Positions 54,730 to 63,080 of a DNA stretch of 64,000 nt are shown piece by piece. Both the position numbers and the translations under genes were made by a program. The notes beneath the pieces were generated by a model. It did not search any database and was not told the origin of the DNA. It saw nothing but the letters and a program-made list of their open reading frames with translations. The stretch is from Mycobacterium sp. 4858 (GTDB lineage Bacteria > Actinomycetota > Actinomycetes > Mycobacteriales > Mycobacteriaceae). Each line of letters begins with the position of its first letter. Positions within the stretch are counted from its first letter, which is position 1. Location of the stretch: the NCBI RefSeq assembly GCF_900240975.1, contig NZ_LT968776.1, positions 1,364,001 through 1,428,000 of the forward strand. The letters run 5' to 3'.

Positions 54730-56068
54730 CGTCGGCGGGGACGTCCCTGATCGCCCGCAGCCGGATGCGGGCGCCGCGATGCGGCACCAGCACCACGAAC
54801 TTCAGCTGCTGTCGTTCGCCGGGCGCGGTGGTGGTTTCCAGCTCGGCGCGGCGCAGGATCTCGCGCAACACCACCCGCATCTCGACCAGGGCGAAGCCCG
54901 CGCCCAGACAGCGGCGGTTGCCGCCGCCGAACGGGAACCAGGTCGTCGGGCTCAGGGTGGCGCCCAGCATCCGGTCCGGATCGAATCGGTGGGGATCGGG
55001 GTACAGCGAGGCGCTGGTGTGCACCAAACCGATTCCGGGCGCCACCATGACCCCGGCCGGCAGCCGGTAGCCGGCCACGTCGGTCGGTTGGGTGAGCACC
55101 CGGCCGACGTCGAAAACCACCGGACGGATCCGCAGGGTCTCCTTCACCAGCGCGTCGAGATACTCGTCACCGGCCGGATCACCGGCGGCGCTGGCCTCGG
55201 CGGCGGCCACGGCCTTGGCCAGCACGGCCGGGTGGCGGGTCAACCGCTCGAGCGCCCAGGACAAACCGTTCGCGGTGGTGTCGTGCCCGGCCACCAGCAG
55301 CGTCATCAGCTGATCCCGCAGCTCCTTATCGGACATCGTGCGCTCGGCGTCGTCAGCGCGGACCAGCATGGCCAGCACGTCGGTGCGGGCGGCCAGGTCG
55401 GGGTCCGCGCGGCGCTCGGCGATCTCCGCGTAGAGCAGGCGGTCGGCTTCGGCCATGTGCCGGCGCAGCCCGCGCCACGGGAGGCGGCGCTGCAGCTCCG
55501 GCTTCGCCAGCGCCAGGGTCGCCCACGGCCCCACGCTGAGCAGCCGCGGCATGATCGCCCGCAACGCCGCGAGCCGGGCCGGGTCGGTGGCGCCGATGAC
55601 CGTCCGCAGGATCACCTCGAGAGTGATCTCCGACATCTTGGGCGCGGCCGCAAAGCTCTTGCCCACCGGCCACCCCGCGATGTTCGCCGCGGCGATCTCG
55701 GCCATCAGCCCGGCTTGGCGGGCGACGGCGTCGCGATGGAATGGCGGCAGCATCAGCCGGCGGCGATCCCGGTGGACGTCTTCGTCGATCACCAGAAGAG
55801 AGGTGTCGCCGAGCAGCCCGCTCAGAATGGAATTGGCTTCGCCGGCGTGGAAGACGTGGGGGTCGCCGGCGAACACCGCCTTGATGTCGGCGGGGTCGGC
55901 CAGATACACCAGCGTGCCCATTCCCGCGACGCGCAGCGTGAACACATCCCCGTAATGCCGACGGCACGCGGCGACGAAGTGCGACCCGCGGTGCAGCATG
56001 AGGGCGGCCTGCACCGCGCGGGGCAACCGTGGCCCCGGCGGCAGCGCCACACCCGCGATCTTGGGCAT
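54677..56068 (-). CDS. Cytochrome P450 (CYP135/CYP138-like)
   Basis: A 463-residue P450. The oxygen-binding I-helix is LVAGHDTTANGLSW near residue 265, the ExxR motif is in VKETLRIRP near 315, and the haem-binding loop FPFGGGNRRCLGAGFA is near 390, with Cys as thiolate ligand. The HRDRRRLMLPPFH stretch near 100 resembles the CYP135/CYP138 group of M. tuberculosis rather than CYP51 or CYP125. Substrate unknown; no ferredoxin or reductase gene is adjacent. It starts with MPKIAGVALPPGPRLP, a usual proline-rich hinge, without a membrane anchor. Confidence 0.9.
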   Translation of the reverse strand: MPKIAGVALPPGPRLPRAVQAALMLHRGSHFVAACRRHYGDVFTLRVAGMGTLVYLADPADIKAVFAGDPHVFHAGEANSILSGLLGDTSLLVIDEDVHRDRRRLMLPPFHRDAVARQAGLMAEIAAANIAGWPVGKSFAAAPKMSEITLEVILRTVIGATDPARLAALRAIMPRLLSVGPWATLALAKPELQRRLPWRGLRRHMAEADRLLYAEIAERRADPDLAARTDVLAMLVRADDAERTMSDKELRDQLMTLLVAGHDTTANGLSWALERLTRHPAVLAKAVAAAEASAAGDPAGDEYLDALVKETLRIRPVVFDVGRVLTQPTDVAGYRLPAGVMVAPGIGLVHTSASLYPDPHRFDPDRMLGATLSPTTWFPFGGGNRRCLGAGFALVEMRVVLREILRRAELETTTAPGERQQLKFVVLVPHRGARIRLRAIRDVPADASGGPAFARPGNRPASA

Positions 56069-56127
56069 TGCCTCAATTTTACGGCCGGCCCGCGCGGTGC
56101 GGCGAGAACGATTTTCGGCGCCTCAGG

Positions 56128-57000
56128 TCACAGCTGCGCCCGTGCGCTGCCCGTTTCGTGGCGGTCGCCGGTCGCGATGAAGTCCTCGATCAGCTCCACC
56201 ACCTGGCTGGGCGCCTCGACCTGGGCGAAGTGGCCGACGTCGGGCAGGATTTCCAGCCGGGCGTCGGTGCGGGCCTCGTGCGCGGCGTACGCGTGCTCGA
56301 CGGGAATGATGCCGTCGCGCTCCCCCCAGATCGCCATGACCGGGAGGTCGTCACGCAGCCCCAGCCGGCTGAGCGCGCTGACCGCCTGCCCGCGGTAGTC
56401 GACCACCGAGCGCAGCGTCCTGAGGAACGACTGGCGCGTCTCGCCATCCGACAGCGACGAGTAGGCGCTCCAAATCTCGGCCCCCCGCGGCGACTGGATG
56501 CCGGCGCTCATCAACCACGTCCTCAGCCGGTTGCCGACGGCCAGGACGGGCTTCGGCGCGATGATCGGCAGGACCAGCTCGGCCCCGGGCGCCGAGAGCA
56601 GCCGCAGCACCCAACCGACGTCCGGGCCCAGGCCGCCGCTGCTGATCAGGATCAGCCGCTTGGCGTAGTCCGGGTGCTGGTAGACGAACTGCATCGCGAC
56701 CCCGCCGCCGAGCGATTGACCGACCAGGGTGGCCTGGCTGACGCCGAGTTCGTCGAGCAGGTCGCGCAGCCACACCGCGAAGGCGCCCAGCGAATAGTCC
56801 GTGCGGGGTTTCGCCGATTCGCCGTGGCCGAGCAGGTCCGGGGCGATGACCCGGAACTTCTTCGACAGCGGCGGTATCACCGAGCGCCACGTCTCCGAGC
56901 TGCCCGCCATGCCGTGGATGAGCAGGAGCACCTCACCGTCACCCTCGTCGCGGTAGGCGACCCGATCGCCGTGCAGCTCGAGGAACTTCAACTCATTCAT
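56128..57000 (-). CDS. Alpha/beta-fold hydrolase
   Basis: A 290-residue alpha/beta hydrolase with HGMAGSSETW near residue 28, DLLGHGES near 54, nucleophile in VGQSLGGGVA near 93 and a final histidine in PDVGHFAQVEAP near 262. It is similar to many mycobacterial epoxide-hydrolase/esterase-like proteins; no feature indicates the substrate. It begins 60 bases after the P450 start region on the same strand, so the two may be co-transcribed. No signal peptide. Confidence 0.84.
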   Translation of the reverse strand: MNELKFLELHGDRVAYRDEGDGEVLLLIHGMAGSSETWRSVIPPLSKKFRVIAPDLLGHGESAKPRTDYSLGAFAVWLRDLLDELGVSQATLVGQSLGGGVAMQFVYQHPDYAKRLILISSGGLGPDVGWVLRLLSAPGAELVLPIIAPKPVLAVGNRLRTWLMSAGIQSPRGAEIWSAYSSLSDGETRQSFLRTLRSVVDYRGQAVSALSRLGLRDDLPVMAIWGERDGIIPVEHAYAAHEARTDARLEILPDVGHFAQVEAPSQVVELIEDFIATGDRHETGSARAQL

Positions 57001-57110
57001 GGCCCCGGTGTACCCGCTCTGGCGCCGTTTAGGGACCCGGACGGGGCAAATCGTGACGGAAAACGCTTCCGGCCACCACAGTGCCGGACACCTCAGCGAT
57101 GATTTAGTCC

Positions 57111-58010
57111 ATGACGGAACCGGTCGCGGCCCGCGTGGCCGTCTACCTCGACTTCGACAACATCGTCATCTCGCGATACGACCAGGTGCACGGCCGCAGC
57201 TCCTTCCAGCGGGACAAAGCCAAGGGGCTCGAGCACTACGCCGAGCGGCTGGACCGGGCCACCGTCGACGTCGGCGCGATCCTCGACTTCGCGTCCTCGT
57301 TCGGGACCCTGGTGCTCACCCGCGCCTACGCGGATTGGTCGGCGGACATCAACGCCGGATACCGCGGGCAGCTGGTGGCCCGCGCCGTCGACCTGGTGCA
57401 ACTGTTCCCCGCGGCGGCCTACGGCAAGAACGGCGCCGATATCCGCCTGGCCGTCGACGCGGTCGAGGACATGTTCCGGCTGCCCGACCTCACCCACGTG
57501 GTGATCGTGGCCGGTGACTCCGACTACATCCCGCTGGCGCAGCGCTGCAAGCGGCTTGGCCGGTACGTGGTGGGCATCGGGGTGGCCGGTGCGTCGAGCC
57601 GGGCGCTCGCCGCGGCATGCGACGAGTTCGTCATCTACGACTCGCTGCCCGGGGTGCCGGCGCTCGAACCGGAGCCCGCGGCCACCGACGCCGGCGACGC
57701 GGCCAAATCACCGAAGCGCCGGGCCGGCCGCGCCAAGGCCGCCCAGCCCGAGGAGTCCGAGCCACCCGACCCGCAGGCCGCCGCCACGGCCCTGCTGACG
57801 CGCGCGCTGCAGATCGGCCTGGACAAGGACGACGCCGACTGGCTGCACAACTCCGCGGTGAAGGCGCAGATGAAACGGATGGACCCGTCGTTCAGCGAAA
57901 GGTCTTTGGGATTCCGGTCGTTCAGCGACTTCCTGCGTTCGCGCTCCGAGGTGGTGGAGTTGGACGAGACGTCGACGACGCGTATGGTCCGGCTTCGTGC
58001 GCCAGAGTGA
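57111..58010 (+). CDS. NYN-domain RNase-like protein with C-terminal OST-HTH/LOTUS domain
   Basis: A 299-residue protein. The N-terminal NYN (PIN-like) nuclease domain shows YLDFDNIVISRYDQ near residue 12, GKNGADIRLAVDAVEDMF near 105 and VIVAGDSDYIPLAQRCK near 130; the acidic residues of these motifs form the metal site. After a charged linker (about 185-215), an OST-HTH/LOTUS domain follows (QIGLDKDDADWLHNSAVKAQ, then SFSERSLGFRSFSDFL), proposed to bind RNA. Such proteins are thought to cleave or sequester RNA. The stop overlaps the MFS gene by 14 bases. Confidence 0.87.
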   Translation: MTEPVAARVAVYLDFDNIVISRYDQVHGRSSFQRDKAKGLEHYAERLDRATVDVGAILDFASSFGTLVLTRAYADWSADINAGYRGQLVARAVDLVQLFPAAAYGKNGADIRLAVDAVEDMFRLPDLTHVVIVAGDSDYIPLAQRCKRLGRYVVGIGVAGASSRALAAACDEFVIYDSLPGVPALEPEPAATDAGDAAKSPKRRAGRAKAAQPEESEPPDPQAAATALLTRALQIGLDKDDADWLHNSAVKAQMKRMDPSFSERSLGFRSFSDFLRSRSEVVELDETSTTRMVRLRAPE

Positions 58011-59190
58011 AGCCCCCTCGGGGCCCCACTGGCTCACCCGCAACGTCCGGGTGCTCTCCGCGGTCTCCTTCCTGCAGGACACCGCCAGCGAGCTGCTGTA
58101 TCCGCTGCTGCCGATCTACCTGACGGCCGTGCTGGGCGCGCCGCCGTCGGTGGTGGGAGCCGTCGAGGGCGTGGCCGAAGGTGCGGCGTCCATGACCAAA
58201 CTCGCCGCGGGCCCGCTAGGGGATCGGTTCGCGCGACGCCCGCTGATCGCCGCCGGCTACGGGATGGCGGCACTGGGGAAGGTCATCATCGCGGTCGCCG
58301 CGGCGTGGCCGGGCGTGCTGGCGGGCCGCGTCGTCGACCGGCTGGGCAAGGGGGTGCGCGGCGCACCCCGGGATGCGCTGCTGGTCGACGACGTGGACGA
58401 CGCCCTGCGCGGCCGGGTGTTCGGCTTCCACCGCGCGATGGACACCCTGGGCGCCGTCGCCGGTCCGCTGCTCGGCTTGGCCGGCTACGAACTGCTGGAT
58501 CACCGCATCCCGCCGCTGCTGTATGTCGCCATCGTGCCCGCGGTGCTGTCCGTGGCGCTGGTCTTTTTGGTGCGCGAGCGGGGCCGCGGCGCCCCGCAAG
58601 CGCAGCGGCCCTCCATGTGGGCCGGTGTGCGCTCGTTGCCGCGACCGTACTGGCGGGTGACCGCGCTACTGGTGGTCTTCAGCATGGCGAACTTTCCCGA
58701 CGCCCTGTTGCTGTTGCGCCTCAACGAGATTGGCTTCTCGGTGGTGGGGGTGATCCTCGCGTACGTCGGATACAACGCGGTGTACGCCCTGGCCAGCTAC
58801 CCGGCCGGGGCGCTGGCCGACCGCATCGGCAGGCCGGCGCTGTTCGGGCTCGGCCTGACCTTCTTCGCCGTCGGTTACATCGGGCTGGGGCTGACCACCG
58901 ACATCGTCACCGCCTGGCTGCTGATCGGCGCCTACGGATTGTTCACCGGCTGCACCGACGGCGTCGGGAAGGCCTGGATCTCCGGCCTCGTCGATCAGCC
59001 GCATCAGGCCAGCGCGCAGGGCGTGTTCCAGGGCGCCATCGGGCTGGGCGTCCTGGTGGCGGGCTTGTGGGCGGGCTTGCTGTGGGGTGCGAACGGCCAA
59101 CTGCCACTGCTCATTTCGGGAATCACCGGCGGCGTGTTCGCGGTCGTGTTGATCGGCGGCCGGCTGGTTGGCGGCGGGAGACGCGGGTAG
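57997..59190 (+). CDS. Major facilitator superfamily transporter
   Basis: A 397-residue MFS protein with 12 predicted spans. The A-type motif after the second helix reads GPLGDRFARRPLIAAG, and the matching repeat in the second half is GALADRIGRPALFG. It starts at GTG 57997 inside the end of the NYN gene. The soluble nature of the N-terminus (MRQSEAPSGPHWLTRNVRV) and the LGKGVRGAPRDALLVDDV loop resemble the YajR-like/tetracycline-efflux side of MFS. Substrate unknown. Confidence 0.86.
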   Translation: MRQSEAPSGPHWLTRNVRVLSAVSFLQDTASELLYPLLPIYLTAVLGAPPSVVGAVEGVAEGAASMTKLAAGPLGDRFARRPLIAAGYGMAALGKVIIAVAAAWPGVLAGRVVDRLGKGVRGAPRDALLVDDVDDALRGRVFGFHRAMDTLGAVAGPLLGLAGYELLDHRIPPLLYVAIVPAVLSVALVFLVRERGRGAPQAQRPSMWAGVRSLPRPYWRVTALLVVFSMANFPDALLLLRLNEIGFSVVGVILAYVGYNAVYALASYPAGALADRIGRPALFGLGLTFFAVGYIGLGLTTDIVTAWLLIGAYGLFTGCTDGVGKAWISGLVDQPHQASAQGVFQGAIGLGVLVAGLWAGLLWGANGQLPLLISGITGGVFAVVLIGGRLVGGGRRG

Positions 59191-59271
59191 CCGCCGCGCG
59201 AGTGGCCACACACACATCCCCTGCTGTATGGCGGACCTCCGAAGAACGCCCGCGGCAGCCCAGCAAAGTCG

Positions 59272-59300
59272 TTGACAGCCCCCGGGTCCGGCCATACATT
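59272..59300 (+). promoter_or_regulatory. Consensus SigA-type promoter of the P450 gene
   Basis: TTGACA (59272-59277), 17-base spacer, TACATT (59295-59300). This is a full-consensus -35 with a TANNNT -10, predicting a start about 40 bases before the ATG at 59348. It is among the best vegetative promoters in the window. Confidence 0.65.
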
Positions 59301-59347
59301 GTGTGAAAGTTGTCGCGACTGGTTCGCGCAACCCCGAGGAGACCGCC

Positions 59348-60586
59348 ATGGCCGTCGGTACCGCTCCCACAAGCGTTTTCGATGCCGATCTGCCGACGCT
59401 GGCGTACGGCGCGGAGGAGACCCCGGCCGAGGTCTATCCACGGCTTCAGGAGGCGCAACGACGCGCGCCCGTCGCCCTCGGACCGCACGGACCCGAAGTC
59501 CTGTCCTACCGCCTCGTCCGCGCCGTGCTGCGCGATCCTCGCTTCCAGATCCCGCCCGGGATCAACCTGCTCGTCCAGGGCGTCACGTCGGGTCCGTTGT
59601 GGGACAAGGTGGTCGACAGCCTGCTCTGCCTGGAAGGCGACGCGCACCACCGGCTGCGCAGCCTGACCTCCAAGGCGTTCACGCCCCGCGCGACCCTGAG
59701 GTTGCACGACACCATGGTCTCGGTGATGAACGAGCTGATCGATGACGTCATCGACGCGGGCCGCTGCGACGTCGTCACCGACCTGGCCCGCCCCTACCCC
59801 GTTCCGATCATCTGCGCACTGCTCGGCGCGCCGCGCGAGGACTGGCAACGGTTCTCGTCGTGGGCGGACGACGTCTTCAAAGCCTTCAGCTTCAGCGTGG
59901 ACCTCCGCGAGGTCGAGCCGGTCGTGATGGCGGCGTGGCGGCAGCTCGACGACTACGTCGACGACATGGTGGCGCGGCGGCGGCACAGCCTGACCGATGA
60001 CCTGCTCTCCGACCTGATTCGGGCCGAGGACCCGACTCTTCCAGGCGACCGCCTGAGCACCGCCGAACTGCGGATGCTCGCGGGCGGCCTGCTGCTGGCC
60101 GGGACGGACACCACCCGAAACCAGGTGGCCGCCTCGGTGCACGTGCTGTGCGAGCACCCCGAGCAGTGGGGCCTGCTCAAGGCCCACCCGGAGCGGGCGA
60201 TGCGCGCCGTCGAGGAGACCATGCGCCATTCGCCCATCGCGTGCGGAACCCTTCGGCTGGTGGTCGAGGACGCCGAGCTGGACGGCTACCTGTTCCCCGC
60301 CGGCGCGATGGTGCTGGTCAACACCGCCGCGGCCAACCGCGACCCGGCCGTGTACGCCGATCCCGACCGGGTCGACATCACGCGTGCGGGGGCGCCGCCC
60401 ATCTTGACCTTCGGCGGCGGTGTGCACTACTGCCTGGGCGCCAACCTGGCCCGCCGCGAGATCGCCGAGGCACTGAACGTCATCGCCGGGCGCCTGCTCG
60501 ACCCGCGCACCGTCGGGCCGGTCCCGTGGAAGCCGATGGTCAGCCTGAGCGGCCCGAAGAGCCTGCCCATCGAGTTCGACCGATGA
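59348..60586 (+). CDS. Cytochrome P450
   Basis: A 412-residue soluble bacterial P450. The I-helix is LLLAGTDTTRNQVAAS near residue 245, ExxR lies in VEETMRHSP near 290, and the haem loop is FGGGVHYCLGANLARRE near 358. The sequence around EGDAHHRLRSLTSKAFTPR is the standard substrate-recognition region. It differs from the other P450 in the window (RRCLG), so the two are unrelated in function. GAGGAG lies upstream of the ATG; a start 45 bases earlier would lie in the leader. The family number and substrate cannot be fixed by eye. Confidence 0.92.
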   Translation: MAVGTAPTSVFDADLPTLAYGAEETPAEVYPRLQEAQRRAPVALGPHGPEVLSYRLVRAVLRDPRFQIPPGINLLVQGVTSGPLWDKVVDSLLCLEGDAHHRLRSLTSKAFTPRATLRLHDTMVSVMNELIDDVIDAGRCDVVTDLARPYPVPIICALLGAPREDWQRFSSWADDVFKAFSFSVDLREVEPVVMAAWRQLDDYVDDMVARRRHSLTDDLLSDLIRAEDPTLPGDRLSTAELRMLAGGLLLAGTDTTRNQVAASVHVLCEHPEQWGLLKAHPERAMRAVEETMRHSPIACGTLRLVVEDAELDGYLFPAGAMVLVNTAAANRDPAVYADPDRVDITRAGAPPILTFGGGVHYCLGANLARREIAEALNVIAGRLLDPRTVGPVPWKPMVSLSGPKSLPIEFDR

Positions 60587-60678
60587 CCGGGGTGTGACGA
60601 AGACCGCCCGACACAAGTCGCGGTTGCCCCCGGCCCGCTTTACGCTCGTTGGTTACACGAACTTAACGGGGGTTTTCG

Positions 60679-62028
60679 ATGCGGGCAGTTGCGGGGCAAA
60701 GCGCGCCCAGATTCGGGCGTGCCCTCTTCGCGTCGGTCACCTGCCTGGCGGTGGCGTCCTGCTCGGCGACCGCGTCACCGCCCGCGGCGGCGCCGAGGAC
60801 CTCGACGTCGACCGGTAAGGCGGCTACCCGCCCGGCTCCCGCGCCGCCCCCGGTGACGGGTCCGCTGGAGAAGGACTGGAAAACCTACGGCGCGACGGCG
60901 TACTTCGGTTGCCCCGAGAAGTTCTCCCCGGGGACCTCGGCGCTCGAGGCGATTCGGCCCAAGGTATTCGATACGAAAACCGGGCAGTATGTGGCGCCCG
61001 GGGCCCCGACGGTGCCCGCCGGAGAGAGTTTGACCGGTGCCGTCTGCGCGTTGACCGGCACGGCCGACGACATGAAGGTCGTCTATCTGGTGACGACCGT
61101 CAAACCGGCGCACGGGCCGGACCCCGAGGTCGCCAAGGCCACCGCGTACGCGTTCGACCTCAAGACCAGCCAACCGTTGGTGACCAAAGAGCTGCAGCCG
61201 CCGAACCCCGGCCTGAAGCTCACCCCATCGAACGACTGGACCCTGGCCGCGACCGCGTCGGGCGTGGCGTGGGTGAACGCGTTCACCGACGGGCACGGCG
61301 CCCCCTCGCCGCCGCGGACCGTGCTGCTGTCCGGCGCCGATCTCGCGCCGATGTGGGACGACCCGCAGCCGGGCCACGCATGGCAGGACGTGCTCTCCTT
61401 CCAGCGAAACACCGACGCCACCAAGACGTCGGGGGCCGAGCTGCGCCGTCCGAGCGGTGAAGCGCTCTACCAGGACAACGACATCTGGACGGTCGACAGT
61501 GAGTTGTCCGACGGCCCGGACAAATTGGTGAAGATGACGCATTGGGATTCCTACAACCCGCCGGTGGTCTCGACGATGTTCTATGACCTCAACGGCAAAT
61601 CCGTCATCAAAGTCGGCGATTCCGAGAAGATTTCGGGCGGCGGCTTGTCGGCCACGTTGTCGGACGGGAAGTTGTTCGTCGACGGCCGTAACTCCGACAA
61701 TTCGCAATTCGGCTTCGGCGTGTGGAACCTGCGGACCCAGCAGTGGGACTTGCTGAAGACGCGCGACGACGCGAAGAAGATGCCGATCGCCAAATTGGCG
61801 TTCTTCGAAGACCACCTCTACATCACCAACGTCGGCAACACGTTCGCCGTCCTCGCGTTGCCCGCCACCGATCCGGTCGCGACCACCTGGTCCGTCCGGC
61901 CCTTCGCGCGGATATCGGGCTGGACCCTGGTGTGCCGCGGCGAGAATGCCGTCGCCCTCAACGGCGACTGCAAGGACATCGTGATGGTGCAAGACCAGGA
62001 CGGCCACTTCCCCGGCCCGTGGACGTGA
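60679..62028 (+). CDS. Putative lipoprotein with beta-propeller-like domain
   Basis: A 449-residue exported protein. The N-terminus has a signal peptide ending in a lipobox-like LAVASC, so Cys28 is probably lipidated and the protein anchored at the outer face of the cytoplasmic membrane. A Ser/Thr/Pro/Ala-rich linker (residues 30-57) follows. The remaining part has recurring WTLAATASGVAWVNAF and WDLLKTRDDAK-like beta-strand repeats suggestive of a propeller, though no catalytic motif is seen. This type of protein is found in mycobacteria without a known role. It converges on the hydrolase gene with 6 bases between stops. Confidence 0.8.
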   Translation: MRAVAGQSAPRFGRALFASVTCLAVASCSATASPPAAAPRTSTSTGKAATRPAPAPPPVTGPLEKDWKTYGATAYFGCPEKFSPGTSALEAIRPKVFDTKTGQYVAPGAPTVPAGESLTGAVCALTGTADDMKVVYLVTTVKPAHGPDPEVAKATAYAFDLKTSQPLVTKELQPPNPGLKLTPSNDWTLAATASGVAWVNAFTDGHGAPSPPRTVLLSGADLAPMWDDPQPGHAWQDVLSFQRNTDATKTSGAELRRPSGEALYQDNDIWTVDSELSDGPDKLVKMTHWDSYNPPVVSTMFYDLNGKSVIKVGDSEKISGGGLSATLSDGKLFVDGRNSDNSQFGFGVWNLRTQQWDLLKTRDDAKKMPIAKLAFFEDHLYITNVGNTFAVLALPATDPVATTWSVRPFARISGWTLVCRGENAVALNGDCKDIVMVQDQDGHFPGPWT

Positions 62029-62034
62029 GCCTCG

Positions 62035-62943
62035 TCAGGACTGCGGGATCAGTTGGCGGCGCAGAAACTGCGCCTGCACCGAGCTGATCTCCTCGAAGAG
62101 GGTTCCCGTGTACACGTCGAAGTGCCCAACCGGATAGCGTTGCAGTTCAACGTGTTTCATCTTCGACGCGATACGCACGGCGAACCTGGGCGACGCCTGC
62201 AGGTCGTGATCCCCCACGCACATCAGCACCGGCATCCCCAGCCTTTCCGCCGTGCCCTTCCGGTAGCGCGGCAGGGCGAAGAGCATGCGGGGAGCCAGCG
62301 CGTTGCGCCAGCCGACGGCTTCACCGCCCAGCGCCTCGAACGCGGCCTTCGCTTCGGGCTCGGTGAACACCGCGACCTCGCCGGGATCGGCGACCACGGG
62401 GACCAGATACGGCTGCTGCCCCAACGTCGCGCCCACCACGTCGCGCAACGCGGCGGCGGTGAACTGCACCGTCCGCCAAGTGACATCCCAATTGAGGCGC
62501 TCGCCGAGCCTGCGGCCGCGGTGCCAGCCGTCGATCAGCGGTACCTGCGCCACGACCGCGGCGATGTCCGGGTCGGTGGCGGCCACCGCCAGCACGTGGC
62601 CGCCGCTGAGCGAGGTTCCCCACAACGCGACCCGACGCGGATCGATGTCGTCGCACGCGCGCGCGTATCGCACCGCCGCCCGGTAGTCGTCTTGTTGCGC
62701 CGCGACGTCGATGACTTGCCTGGGCTCGCCGCCGCTGGCGCCGAAATTCCGGTAGTCGAACGCCAGCACCGCCAGGCCCGCCGCGGTGAACTTCTCCGCG
62801 TAGGCCGGCAGGCCCAGGCGCTTGGTGGCGCTGCCGCCGTGCCCCATCACCACGCAGGCCAGCCCGCCGCCGGCGGTCGCGGGCCGGTAGAGATCGGCCA
62901 CGCACCGCACCCCGCCGGAGTCGAAGGACACTTCCTTCAGCAT
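62035..62943 (-). CDS. Alpha/beta hydrolase (dienelactone hydrolase/esterase-like)
   Basis: A 302-residue alpha/beta hydrolase. The nucleophile elbow is LWGTSLSGGHVLAVAA near residue 118, the oxyanion segment VVMGHGGSATKRLG near 35, AFDYRNFGASGGEPRQ near 65, and the terminal histidine in YPVGHFDVYTG near 280. It resembles the mycobacterial alpha/beta hydrolases often labelled acetyl xylan esterase-like, without a substrate. ATG at 62943 is used; a GTG six bases upstream in frame is possible. No signal peptide. Confidence 0.84.
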   Translation of the reverse strand: MLKEVSFDSGGVRCVADLYRPATAGGGLACVVMGHGGSATKRLGLPAYAEKFTAAGLAVLAFDYRNFGASGGEPRQVIDVAAQQDDYRAAVRYARACDDIDPRRVALWGTSLSGGHVLAVAATDPDIAAVVAQVPLIDGWHRGRRLGERLNWDVTWRTVQFTAAALRDVVGATLGQQPYLVPVVADPGEVAVFTEPEAKAAFEALGGEAVGWRNALAPRMLFALPRYRKGTAERLGMPVLMCVGDHDLQASPRFAVRIASKMKHVELQRYPVGHFDVYTGTLFEEISSVQAQFLRRQLIPQS

Positions 62944-63080
62944 TGACACGTTCGTTCCGCTCTGAGTCGGTACACCGTGCTTTCAATCTGCACCTCCCGA
63001 GGAGCAGTGACCAGGACCAAGAGCAACAGTTCCCGGTGACCTAGGCCCCTACTGAACGGGGCGCGTACAACTCGAAACCG

